A stretch of DNA of 64,000 bases from RGIG426 sp045639905 (GCA_045639905.1 JAZUDZ010000015.1:6473-70472); one strand, 5' to 3'; shown: positions 17,473-24,704, counted from the first letter of the stretch. Notes: generated from the sequence alone by a model not told the origin. A program made the numbers and translations.

Positions 17473-17904
17473 TTAAAACCCGAGTTTGAGAAGCTTGGCT
17501 TCCATCTCTTCGTCGGTCATGGCCAAGTCGACCTTCTCGTAATTGGCCGGGTTCCAGAGTTTTGCGTGGCGTCCCGAACCGACGAATAAAGCTTCTTTAT
17601 CAATCTGGGCATATTCAATCAAACGAGGCTCCAGGGAAATACGTCCCTGAGCGTCAACCGAAACTTCCTGCGCTCGGGAGTTAATGGCCAGAATCAAGTC
17701 GCGGGATTCCGTTTCGGGAAGTTCTTCCAGTTTATCTTGCAACCGATCCCATTCTTCGTTGGGGTACAGGCGGATGCAATGGTCGAGGATGGCTGCCGCA
17801 ATAAACGAGTCACCCAGGTGAGAACGGAACTTGGACGGGATGATGATACGGTTTTTCTGGTCAAAGGTGTGTTTGTATTGACCGACCAAACGACAACGAC
17901 TCAT
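17473..17904 (-). CDS. mraZ: Transcriptional regulator MraZ
   Basis: 143-aa AbrB/SpoVT-fold protein, first gene of the dcw operon and its usual autorepressor. Two swapped-hairpin repeats are visible: YKHTFDQKNRIIIPSKFR near the N-terminus and QEVSVDAQGRISLEPRLIEYA in the second half, each with the D/K-G-R turn. The start at 17904 is selected by AGGAGG 9 bases upstream; an in-frame extension upstream lacks a ribosome site. Three GTGGAAA repeats just upstream could be its binding site. Confidence 0.95.
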   Translation of the reverse strand: MSRCRLVGQYKHTFDQKNRIIIPSKFRSHLGDSFIAAAILDHCIRLYPNEEWDRLQDKLEELPETESRDLILAINSRAQEVSVDAQGRISLEPRLIEYAQIDKEALFVGSGRHAKLWNPANYEKVDLAMTDEEMEAKLLKLGF

Positions 17905-17935
17905 ATTCGGTAGCCTCCTTCTTGTAAATTTCATG

Positions 17936-17964
17936 GTGGAAAACTCAGTGGAAATTGTGGAAAA
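17936..17964 (+). promoter_or_regulatory. Three GTGGAAA direct repeats, candidate MraZ operator
   Basis: GTGGAAA begins at 17936, 17948 and 17957 on the plus strand (spacings 12 and 9 bp), between the mraZ promoter and its start codon. MraZ proteins elsewhere bind spaced TGG-containing direct repeats near their own promoter, so a role here is plausible but unproven. Confidence 0.45.
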
Positions 17965-18013
17965 ATCTCCTTTTTACACTTTTTTGCTCCTTTTTCCCCC
18001 ACAATGTAGTATT

Positions 18014-18041
18014 ATTATACCATATTACCGCCCAAATGCAA
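18014..18041 (-). promoter_or_regulatory. mraZ/dcw operon promoter
   Basis: Minus strand TTGCAT (18036-18041), 16-bp spacer, TATAAT (18014-18019) with an extended TGG before it. The leader to mraZ would be about 100 nt. Confidence 0.7.
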
Positions 18042-18084
18042 CATTTTTTTGCAAAAAAAACGAGTTTTTTTCAACTTTTTTTGA

Positions 18085-18204
18085 TCCGGCGTAAGTGCCT
18101 GCGCCGCAACGGATTGAGCCTTGTTTTCTTCCCGGAAAAAGTCACCGAAAACAAGGGAAAAGCAAAAAATAATCCGCCTCCTTCCGGCTGGAAGAAGGTG
18201 GATT
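18085..18204 (-). other. Gene-free structured segment with terminator-like hairpin
   Basis: No gene is seen between mraZ and 18302 (397 bp). Apart from the two divergent promoters it holds three potential hairpins. The strongest, AATCCGCCTCCTTCC (18171-18185) with GGAAGAAGGTGGATT (18190-18204), is followed on the minus strand by ATTTTTTGC, the form of a terminator. CCTTGTTTTC (18119-18128) pairs with GAAAACAAGG (18147-18156). No minus-strand gene ends here, so the terminator is an orphan; it may block antisense transcription or end a small RNA. Confidence 0.5.
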
Positions 18205-18228
18205 GAAAATCAGGTGGGAAAATAGATG

Positions 18229-18257
18229 TTGCAAAAGCCAGATACCTTTGCTATAAT
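18229..18257 (+). promoter_or_regulatory. Promoter of the DivIVA-like gene
   Basis: TTGCAA (18229-18234), 17-bp spacer, TATAAT (18252-18257). Confidence 0.75.
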
Positions 18258-18301
18258 TTTACAAAGCTTTATAAAGAAAAAGAAAGGCGGAGACGCTGGC
18301 T

Positions 18302-18913
18302 ATGGCAGAAGTGGATGGATTCCGTTCCGCTTGCGGTGGATTCAACAAGCAGGACGTAATGGAGTATCTGGACAAGATGCATGCGGACTATGCAGCACGT
18401 GAAGAGCAGCTGAAGGCGGAATATGCCGAACGGGAGAATCAGCTTCGGGAAGGCTTAACCTCTGCCAATGAGATGCTGGTGGATTTATCCAAACAGTTGG
18501 AAGCGGCAAAGGCCGGCCAGACAACCGTGCCCTCGGAGAGTTCCGAAGAGAAACCGGAGGGAGACGGAATCAATCGCCAGGAACTGCTTTGGATGTTGGA
18601 AACGGTAAAAGCGGACAACAGCGCCCAGCTGGCCGTCAGCACCCGTAAGAACCAGCAGAATCTGCAGGATCTCGCCAAGATTGTGACGGTTTTGGAAAAC
18701 GCTTTGAATCAGGTGAAAAAGCAGATCATGGAAACCAAGCAGTCCATTGAAGTGGAAAACCGAGAGGCGGAAGCCAAAATGAAAAAACGGGTGGAGGCGA
18801 TTGAGAGCAAGCTGGGGGTTGTTCCCAGTCTGTCCGATCCGGTTGCCGCCGCCAAAACGGAAGAACCGAAGACAAACCTGGAAAAGTTTGTGGACGGATA
18901 TTTCGGACAGTAA
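18302..18913 (+). CDS. DivIVA-like coiled-coil protein
   Basis: 203-aa soluble, strongly charged protein. The N-terminal FRSACGGFNKQDVMEYLDKM resembles the start of DivIVA/GpsB-type domains (aromatic-basic turn followed by a helix). Coiled coil follows at about 28-70 (REEQLKAEYAERENQLRE) and again at about 110-170, split by a Ser/Glu/Pro-rich linker. There is no membrane segment. It diverges from the dcw operon, which fits a role as a division or polarity scaffold, but that is inference from fold and position. The start is preceded by AAAGGCGGAG. No close named homologue is recognised. Confidence 0.7.
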   Translation: MAEVDGFRSACGGFNKQDVMEYLDKMHADYAAREEQLKAEYAERENQLREGLTSANEMLVDLSKQLEAAKAGQTTVPSESSEEKPEGDGINRQELLWMLETVKADNSAQLAVSTRKNQQNLQDLAKIVTVLENALNQVKKQIMETKQSIEVENREAEAKMKKRVEAIESKLGVVPSLSDPVAAAKTEEPKTNLEKFVDGYFGQ

Positions 18914-18971
18914 ACGTAAATGGAACTCTTGCGTAAGAGTTTTGCAATATTAAGTAAAGGAGAAAAGTTAC

Positions 18972-19193
18972 ATGCCGGAACTGAAATACGAGATCGTCAA
19001 AGAGTGTGGTGTCCTCTCCCAGACTCCGTCTGGTTGGACCAAAGAGCTGAATCTTATCAGCTGGAACGAGCGCGCACCGAAGTATGATATTCGTGAGTGG
19101 GCTCCCGATCGCGCAAAAATGGGCAAAGGCTGCACCATTTCTGTTGACGAGATGATCCTTCTTCGTGACCTTATCAACGGATTGGATCTGTAA
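18972..19193 (+). CDS. YdbC/PC4-type single-stranded nucleic-acid binding protein
   Basis: 73-aa protein of the bacterial PC4 (transcriptional coactivator p15) family, as in Lactococcus YdbC. The core SGWTKELNLISWN, PKYDIREWAPDRAKMGKG and the following helix SVDEMILLRDLINGL match the beta-sheet-plus-helix fold that dimerises and binds ssDNA without sequence specificity. Its cellular role is uncertain; transcription or DNA repair have been proposed for the family. AAAGGAG precedes the ATG. It is probably cotranscribed with the DivIVA-like gene and ends at a very strong terminator. Confidence 0.88.
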   Translation: MPELKYEIVKECGVLSQTPSGWTKELNLISWNERAPKYDIREWAPDRAKMGKGCTISVDEMILLRDLINGLDL

Positions 19194-19230
19194 TTCCAGC
19201 CGTTAACACGAATAACGAACGACGAACGAA

Positions 19231-19288
19231 ACACAGGGCGCCATCCACTTGGATGGCGCCCTGTGTTGTTGTTTCTATTTGTTTTTTC
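19231..19288 (+). terminator. Terminator after the ydbC-like gene
   Basis: Perfect 16-bp stem (19231-19246 with 19251-19266, core GGGCGCCATCC) and loop ACTT, then a T-rich run to TTTTTTC on the plus strand. It lies between convergent genes. Confidence 0.92.
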
Positions 19289-20189
19289 AGCCGTCAATGT
19301 ATTTGCAGGCGGCCAGTGCGGCAACGGCACCGTCGGCGGCTGCCGTTGTGATTTGACGAATGCTCTTGGATCGGCAATCGCCGGCCACGAAAAGACCGTT
19401 TGTTTTGGTCACACAAGCCTCGTCGCTGTCGAAGTAACCGTAACTGTTCAAGTCGGCAAAGTCCTTAAAGGCATCGTTTTTTGGGATTAAACCGATGGCG
19501 ATAAAGAGGCCGTCAATTTCTAGGGTTCGTGTTTCGCCTTTGGTGTTTTCGATTACGAGTCCCGTAAGAGAGTTCTCACCGAGTAGTTCTTTGGAAACGG
19601 AATTGAAAATGCATTCCACATTTTCTTTTTGCTTGAGAAGCTGAATCAGACGCTCCTCTCCGGTGAATGCCGGCAGATTCTGTACCACGATAACCTTCTT
19701 GCAGTTTTCCGTCAAAAGCAGGGCTTCCTGCAGTGCGGAGTTTCCGCCGCCGATGACGGCAACGGTTTTATCACGATAGAAGGCACCGTCACAAACCGCA
19801 CAGAAAGAGATTCCGTGCCCGACAAACTTGGTTTCTCCGGGGAGACCCAGCATACGATGTTCGACGCCGGTGGCCAGAATAACGGCTTTGGCCTCATATT
19901 CTTTGGACTCGGTGATAACAGCCCAGCCGTTTTCGGCAGGGCGGATACCGGTAACCTTGGCCATTTCCATATCGGCACCCTGTTCCAGGACCTGGTCAAC
20001 AAGCTGGTCGGCAAATTCCATACCGCTCATCTGCAGGAATCCCGGATAGTTTTCAATTTTAGGGGAATAGGTAACCTGTCCGCCAAAAGTGCTTTTTTCG
20101 ATTAAAAGAACCGATTTGTTGGCACGTCTGGCGTACAAAGCGGCGGTCAGGCCCGCAGGACCTGCGCCGACAATGACGATATCATACAT
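19287..20189 (-). CDS. trxB: Thioredoxin reductase (NADPH-dependent, FAD)
   Basis: 300-aa flavoprotein reducing thioredoxin-fold partners. FAD loop VGAGPAGLTAALYA (7-20), redox pair CAVC (C130, C133), NADPH loop VIGGGNSALQEA and C-terminal VAGDCRSKSIRQITTAAADG are all intact. It starts 15 bp downstream of nrdD, with AAGGAG before the ATG, so it is cotranscribed with nrdD. Since NrdD carries a fused glutaredoxin-like domain, TrxB is the obvious electron donor to that domain; this pairing is inference from context. Confidence 0.94.
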   Translation of the reverse strand: MYDIVIVGAGPAGLTAALYARRANKSVLLIEKSTFGGQVTYSPKIENYPGFLQMSGMEFADQLVDQVLEQGADMEMAKVTGIRPAENGWAVITESKEYEAKAVILATGVEHRMLGLPGETKFVGHGISFCAVCDGAFYRDKTVAVIGGGNSALQEALLLTENCKKVIVVQNLPAFTGEERLIQLLKQKENVECIFNSVSKELLGENSLTGLVIENTKGETRTLEIDGLFIAIGLIPKNDAFKDFADLNSYGYFDSDEACVTKTNGLFVAGDCRSKSIRQITTAAADGAVAALAACKYIDG

Positions 20190-20204
20190 GGGGAATCTCC
20201 TTAA

Positions 20205-22586
20205 TTAGAGGCTGTCGATATAGGCGACGATTTCCGGAAGGTCCGAATAACGGGCAAATCCGTTTGCGTCGGGGAGAATCAAAGTAGGAGCCGTTTGCAC
20301 GCCGAACTGATCGCACAAATCCGTGTGATCATAGGCCAGAATGTTTTCGTATTCAAGACCGATCTCTTCCAGTCTCTTTTTCACGATTTTGCATTTCGGG
20401 CAGGTGGCGGTGGTGAACAAAAGCGGTTTGTCGAGGGAAACGGCGGGGGCTTCTTCACAGGCACAGGGGGCTTCTTCCGCAGGTGCATGTTCCAAGACAC
20501 CGGTATGGGTCAAAGTGGAGCGGCCCAGGTCATAGGTCTTACGGTCTTTGTATTCCTGTGCTTTACCGTCATTCCAGTTCTGGACCGGACGATAGTAACC
20601 GGTAATACGGCTATAGACTTCAGTTTTGCCTCCGCATTCCGGACAGGTGAAGTGTTCACCGGACAAATAGCCGTGGTCTTTACAAATGGAATAGGTCGGG
20701 GACATGGTGTAGTACGGCAGACGATAGTTTTCGGCAATCTTACGCACCAGGTTTGCGGCCGCTTTCCAATCCGGCAGTTTTTCGCCGAGAAAGGCGTGGA
20801 AAACCGTACCGGAGGTGTAGAGGGTCTGCAGCTCGTCCTGAATGTCCAAAGCACTGAAAATGTCTTCAGTATAGCCGACCGGCAGGTGAGAAGAGTTGGT
20901 ATAATAGGCGGTGCCGTTTTCATTGGCGGTGAGAATGTCCGGGAAGCGTTTCTTATCGTGTTTAGCCAAACGATAAGAAGTGGATTCGGCCGGAGTTGCC
21001 TCCAAGTTGTAGAGATCGCCGTATTTCTCCTGATAATCGGAGAGACGCTCACGCATATGGTTCAGCACTTCAATGGTGAAGTCCTGTGCTTCTTTATGGG
21101 TCATATCCTTGCCAAGCCATTTGGCGTTGAGGCAAGCTTCGTTCATGCCGACAAGACCGATGGTGGAGAAGTGGTTGTTGAAGGTTCCGAGATACCGTTT
21201 GGTATACGGATACAAACCATTGTCCAAAAGTTTGGTAATAACTTCTCTCTTAATCTTGAGGGAACGGGCGGAGATATCCATCAAATGGTCGAGACGGGCA
21301 AAGAAGTCCGCTTTGTCAGAGGACAAATAACCGATACGGGGCATATTGATGGTAACAACACCGACGGAACCGGTGCTTTCGCCGCTGCCGAAGAAACCAC
21401 CGGACTTTTTACGCAGTTCGCGGAGGTCCAAACGGAGACGGCAGCACATAGAACGTACATCACTGGGTTCCATATCGCTGTTGATATAGTTTGAGAAGTA
21501 AGGGGTGCCGTATTTGGCAGTCATTTCAAAGAGCAGTTTGTTGTTCTCGGTTTCGCTCCAGTCGAAATCACGGGTGATGGAATAGGTCGGAATCGGATAC
21601 TGGAATCCACGACCGTTGGCGTCGCCTTCGATCATGATTTCGATAAAGGCCTTGTTGACCATATCCATTTCGGCTTTACAGTCTTTGTATTTGAAGTCCA
21701 GCTCTTTGCCGCCGACAATACAGTTCTGTTCAGCCAAATCGTTCGGGACGGTCCAGTCGAGGGTGATATTGGTAAACGGAGACTGGGTACCCCAACGGCT
21801 CGGGGTGTTAACACCGTAAATAAAGGACTGGATGCACTGTTTAACCTCTTTGTAGCTCAGATTGTCAACCTTGACAAACGGGGCCAAATAGGTATCGAAA
21901 GAGGAGAACGCCTGAGCACCGGCCCATTCGTTCTGCATGATGCCAAGGAAGTTTACCATCTGGTTGCAGAGGGTAGACAGGTGACCGGCCGGGGAAGAAG
22001 TAATCTTGCCCGGAACGCCGCCGAGACCTTCCTGAATGAGCTGCTTCAAGGACCAACCGGCGCAGTAACCGGTCAGCATGGAAAGGTCATGCAGGTGGAT
22101 GTGGGCGTTGCGGTGAGCGTTGGCGATTTCATCGTCATACACCTCACTCAGCCAGTAGTTGGCGGTGATGGCACCGGAGTTGGAGAGAATCAAACCGCCG
22201 ACGGAATAGGTAACGGTCGAGTTCTCTTTTACACGCCAGTCATTAATCTTGACATAGTTATCCACAATGGCTTTGTAGTCCAAAATGGTTTCGTTCATGT
22301 TGCGGACTTTTTGACGCTGACGACGGTAAATAATGTAAGCTTTGGCTACATCATCATAACCGGCCTGGGCCAAAACGGCTTCTACGCTATCTTGAACGTC
22401 TTCGACGCTGATCAGGTTTTCTTTGATCTTCGGTTCAAAGGCGGCAGTTACTTTTAAAGCGAGAAAATCAATGATGTCAGGATTGTATTGCTTTTCACAG
22501 GCATCAAAAGCGCTGGTGATGGCGTCGCTGATTTTACGAATCTGAAAATCAACTACTTTTCCATCTCTTTTTTTGAGTTGATACAT
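20205..22586 (-). CDS. nrdD: Class III (anaerobic) ribonucleoside-triphosphate reductase fused to a glutaredoxin-like domain
   Basis: 793 aa. An ATP-cone (1 to about 95) is followed by the glycyl-radical barrel with STGSVGVVTINMPRIGYL, a zinc site built from CKDHGYLSGEHFTCPECGG, and the radical loop RITGYYRPVQNWNDGKAQEY with the predicted glycyl radical at G663. Ordinary NrdD ends soon after; here an Ala/Glu/Pro-rich linker (about 690-721) leads to a 72-residue glutaredoxin/NrdH-like domain (722-793) with TCPKC (C729, C732) and the cis-proline QTAPTLIL. Formate is the reductant for the best-known NrdD, but thioredoxin-dependent subclasses are known; the fused redoxin and adjacent trxB favour the latter. 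NrdR-like boxes lie upstream. Confidence 0.95.
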   Translation of the reverse strand: MYQLKKRDGKVVDFQIRKISDAITSAFDACEKQYNPDIIDFLALKVTAAFEPKIKENLISVEDVQDSVEAVLAQAGYDDVAKAYIIYRRQRQKVRNMNETILDYKAIVDNYVKINDWRVKENSTVTYSVGGLILSNSGAITANYWLSEVYDDEIANAHRNAHIHLHDLSMLTGYCAGWSLKQLIQEGLGGVPGKITSSPAGHLSTLCNQMVNFLGIMQNEWAGAQAFSSFDTYLAPFVKVDNLSYKEVKQCIQSFIYGVNTPSRWGTQSPFTNITLDWTVPNDLAEQNCIVGGKELDFKYKDCKAEMDMVNKAFIEIMIEGDANGRGFQYPIPTYSITRDFDWSETENNKLLFEMTAKYGTPYFSNYINSDMEPSDVRSMCCRLRLDLRELRKKSGGFFGSGESTGSVGVVTINMPRIGYLSSDKADFFARLDHLMDISARSLKIKREVITKLLDNGLYPYTKRYLGTFNNHFSTIGLVGMNEACLNAKWLGKDMTHKEAQDFTIEVLNHMRERLSDYQEKYGDLYNLEATPAESTSYRLAKHDKKRFPDILTANENGTAYYTNSSHLPVGYTEDIFSALDIQDELQTLYTSGTVFHAFLGEKLPDWKAAANLVRKIAENYRLPYYTMSPTYSICKDHGYLSGEHFTCPECGGKTEVYSRITGYYRPVQNWNDGKAQEYKDRKTYDLGRSTLTHTGVLEHAPAEEAPCACEEAPAVSLDKPLLFTTATCPKCKIVKKRLEEIGLEYENILAYDHTDLCDQFGVQTAPTLILPDANGFARYSDLPEIVAYIDSL

Positions 22587-22595
22587 AAAAATAAC

Positions 22596-22644
22596 CCCCT
22601 ATATCTTGTAATCACTTACAGTAATCTACCACAAGATATAGGGG
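22596..22644. promoter_or_regulatory. NrdR-box-like inverted repeats before nrdD
   Basis: CCCCTATATCTTGT (22596-22609) and its exact reverse complement ACAAGATATAGGGG (22631-22644), centres 35 bp apart, just upstream of nrdD. The ACAAGATATAG core resembles Firmicutes NrdR boxes, which occur as pairs upstream of ribonucleotide reductase genes. No nrdR gene is in the window. Confidence 0.6.
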
Positions 22645-22698
22645 TTGTCAATTCATTTTTGAGCAAAAAAACACAAAATTTTGTGAATACTTTTCACA

Positions 22699-23391
22699 TC
22701 AAACACCGCGCAAATTTGCACCCGGAATAGTCTCTCTTACTGCCGCAATAAGTTCGCGCATTTCGTCCGGAGAGTACCCGCTGACATTGCTTCCGATGAG
22801 TTCACCGGAGTCGACAAAGGACTGCAAAAAGTAGTTGACATCTTTCGGAATCCAATGAGAAATTTTGACCAAATCTTCCTTGGTGTGAAACTCACGAACA
22901 ACGGTAGTTCGGAATTCAAAGGGCGTGTCATGGGAAGTCAAAAGGGCGATACTTTCCTCAATTTTGGAAAGATCCAGACCCGGCACGTCGGTGGTTTCGG
23001 CGTATTTTTCGGGACAGTTTTTAATGTCCATCGCCACATAATCGACCAGTTTTTCCTCCAGGATGGTTCGTAAAATATGGGGGAAAGTGCCATTGGTGTC
23101 CAGCTTGACCGCGTATCCCATTTCTTTGATTTTTTTGATGAAGTCAAGGATTCCGGGCTGCATCAACGGTTCTCCGCCGGTGATGGCAACCCCGTCCAAA
23201 AGGCCGATACGACCTTTTAAAAAGGTAAAGAAGTCATCCTCTTCCAGATACGGCTTGGCTCCCATATCAAGAACCAGTGAGGCATTATGACAGAACGGGC
23301 AGCGCAGGTTGCAGCCGTCGGTAAAGACCGTACAGGCAACCCGTCCCGGAAAATCCAAAAGTGTTAATTTTTGATATCCGCCAAGACGCAT
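22699..23391 (-). CDS. nrdG: Anaerobic ribonucleotide reductase activating protein
   Basis: 230-aa radical-SAM activase that installs the glycyl radical on NrdD. The CxxxCxxC cluster site is C27, C31, C34 (DGCNLRCPFCHN), followed by GVAITGGEPLMQPG and KLDTNGT. It is the longer clostridial/archaeal NrdG type. The start at 23391 (MRLGGYQKLT) has AGGAG 8 bases upstream; a longer reading through the AT-rich leader is unlikely. It heads a module nrdG-nrdD-trxB, with a 112-bp gap before nrdD carrying the NrdR-like boxes, so nrdD may also have its own promoter. Confidence 0.93.
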   Translation of the reverse strand: MRLGGYQKLTLLDFPGRVACTVFTDGCNLRCPFCHNASLVLDMGAKPYLEEDDFFTFLKGRIGLLDGVAITGGEPLMQPGILDFIKKIKEMGYAVKLDTNGTFPHILRTILEEKLVDYVAMDIKNCPEKYAETTDVPGLDLSKIEESIALLTSHDTPFEFRTTVVREFHTKEDLVKISHWIPKDVNYFLQSFVDSGELIGSNVSGYSPDEMRELIAAVRETIPGANLRGV

Positions 23392-23411
23392 GATGTTATC
23401 TCCTAAATAAG

Positions 23412-23430
23412 TACTATATACTAATACTAT
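23412..23430 (-). promoter_or_regulatory. Candidate operator shared with the cysteine desulfurase gene
   Basis: Minus strand ATAGTATTAGTATATAGTA, 20 bases before the nrdG start and matching 17/19 positions of the site at 123-141. It overlaps the likely -10 region. Both downstream genes concern Fe-S proteins. Confidence 0.4.
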
Positions 23431-23456
23431 ATAAATCGAGGGCAAAAAGCAAGAAA

Positions 23457-23484
23457 AAAAGACATTCCAAACGGAATGTCTTTT
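23457..23484 (-). terminator. Terminator after rpsF-ssb-rpsR
   Basis: AAAAGACATTCC (23457-23468), loop AAAC, GGAATGTCTTTT (23473-23484), followed on the minus strand by TTTCTTGC. Confidence 0.88.
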
Positions 23485-23494
23485 CTCAAAAATC

Positions 23495-23755
23495 TTAGTC
23501 AGCGACGTACGGCAGCAAAGCGATCTGACGGGCGCGTTTGATGGCGACGGTCAAAGCTCTCTGATGACGGGCGCAGGTACCGGTGACACGACGCGGCAAA
23601 ATCTTTCCGCGTTCGGAAAGATAGCGGCGAAGGACGGCCGGATCTTTGTAGTCGATATAGTCAACTTTATCGACACAGAAAGCGCAGACTTTGCGACGAC
23701 CTTTGCGGACGTTGCGAATCGGGGTGCGCTCAGCTTTTTCAGCATTCTCAGGCAT
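23495..23755 (-). CDS. rpsR: 30S ribosomal protein S18
   Basis: 86-aa basic protein binding 16S rRNA together with S6. VRKGRRKVCAFC, KDPAVLRRYLSERGKILPRR, GTCARHQRALTVAIKRARQIALLPYV is the S18 signature, in the cysteine-containing variant that may bind zinc. The start at 23755 (MPENA) is chosen because AGGAGG lies 8 bases before it; a 7-residue longer start overlaps that ribosome site. Last gene of the rpsF-ssb-rpsR operon. Confidence 0.96.
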   Translation of the reverse strand: MPENAEKAERTPIRNVRKGRRKVCAFCVDKVDYIDYKDPAVLRRYLSERGKILPRRVTGTCARHQRALTVAIKRARQIALLPYVAD

Positions 23756-23800
23756 TGGTTTAGCCTCCTTTTTCAAATTTGGGAAGAGATTCTAGGAATC

Positions 23801-24253
23801 TCAGAAGGGAACAAATTCATCTTCATCGGCATCCGAGACAATTTCGAAGTCGGAACCGGAACCGGCAGTGAAGGCCGTCGGGGGCTCCTGATAGCTCGGA
23901 ATCTGGGACTCGCCACCATAGGTGCCGCCACCGTTGGACTTGGATTCGCAGAAATAGACATTGTCTGCGACAACTTCGTAGGAAGTCCGGTTGGTACCGT
24001 CTTTGTCGGTGTAACGATGGGACTGGAGAGAACCGCTCAGGGCCACTCTCTGACCTTTGTGGAAGTACTTGGTGATGAATTCTGCGGTCTGACGCCATGC
24101 GACAATGTTGATAAAGTCGGTCTGACGTTCCTGACCTTGTGAAACGAATCGGCGATCAACAGCAAGTGTGAAACTGGTCACGGAAACCTGGTTGTTTGTA
24201 TGACGAAGTTCAGGATCTGCTGTTAAGCGACCTACTAAGCATACGACGTTCAT
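23801..24253 (-). CDS. ssb: Single-stranded DNA-binding protein
   Basis: 150-aa SSB with an N-terminal OB fold (MNVVCLVGRLTADPELR, TDFINIVAWRQTAEF, GQRVALSGSL) and a flexible Gly/Ser-rich tail ending in DEDEFVPF, the acidic tip that recruits replication and repair proteins. The usual tip is DDDIPF; here Val-Pro-Phe is kept. It lies between rpsF and rpsR as in most Firmicutes, with AAGGAG upstream of the ATG. Confidence 0.96.
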   Translation of the reverse strand: MNVVCLVGRLTADPELRHTNNQVSVTSFTLAVDRRFVSQGQERQTDFINIVAWRQTAEFITKYFHKGQRVALSGSLQSHRYTDKDGTNRTSYEVVADNVYFCESKSNGGGTYGGESQIPSYQEPPTAFTAGSGSDFEIVSDADEDEFVPF

Positions 24254-24270
24254 AGCTTACTCCTTGTTAC

Positions 24271-24570
24271 TTACTGTTCGTCTTTGCGGATGACCATATC
24301 GCGAAGAACACCTTCAGTGATCTTGGCAATACGCTCGAGTTCTGCCGGGAATTCCGGGCCGCTAACAAAATTGTAGAGCACGTAATAACCCTCAGCCTCG
24401 TCGTTGATCGGATAGGCAAGACGACGGGTCTTCCATTCGACAACTTCGCCGAGTTCCGCATTGGCAGCAATCATATCCTGAAATTTGACTTTGACTGCTT
24501 CAATGCCTTCTTCTCCCAAAGTGGTGGAGAAAATGAAAACGGCCTCGTAAGAAGCTTTGATAGTTGGCAT
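24271..24570 (-). CDS. rpsF: 30S ribosomal protein S6
   Basis: 99-aa ribosomal protein with the ferredoxin-like S6 fold: YEAVFIFSTTLGEEG at the N-terminus, the conserved WGKRRLAYPI element in the variant form WKTRRLAYPINDEAEGYY, and a helix ending in LRDMVIRKDEQ. It pairs with S18 on the platform of the small subunit. First gene of the operon with ssb and rpsR, behind a strong promoter and a roughly 75-nt leader. AGGAGG precedes the ATG. Confidence 0.97.
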   Translation of the reverse strand: MPTIKASYEAVFIFSTTLGEEGIEAVKVKFQDMIAANAELGEVVEWKTRRLAYPINDEAEGYYVLYNFVSGPEFPAELERIAKITEGVLRDMVIRKDEQ

Positions 24571-24602
24571 TGTATGACACCTCCTTATGGTCTATTGGCC
24601 CT

Positions 24603-24619
24603 GCCTCTGTGTGCAGAGC
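24603..24619 (-). promoter_or_regulatory. Hairpin in the rpsF leader
   Basis: The leader RNA can fold GCTCTG with CAGAGGC around CACA. Many bacteria have an S6:S18-binding leader before rpsF; the conserved CCG bulge of that motif is not clearly seen, so this is only a candidate. Confidence 0.3.
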
Positions 24620-24649
24620 AAGGATTTGCTTTTAACATAAGCATCGATT

Positions 24650-24678
24650 ATTATAGCAATGAAGAATCCATTCGTCAA
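24650..24678 (-). promoter_or_regulatory. rpsF operon promoter
   Basis: Minus strand TTGACG (24673-24678), 17-bp spacer, TATAAT (24650-24655). Confidence 0.85.
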
Positions 24679-24704
24679 GTTTTATTTTCTTTCTTTACAA
24701 AGCT

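Noticed and set aside
23392..23445. Upstream start for NrdG
   Set aside because: It would translate the TATA-rich operator region; AGGAG correctly precedes 23391.
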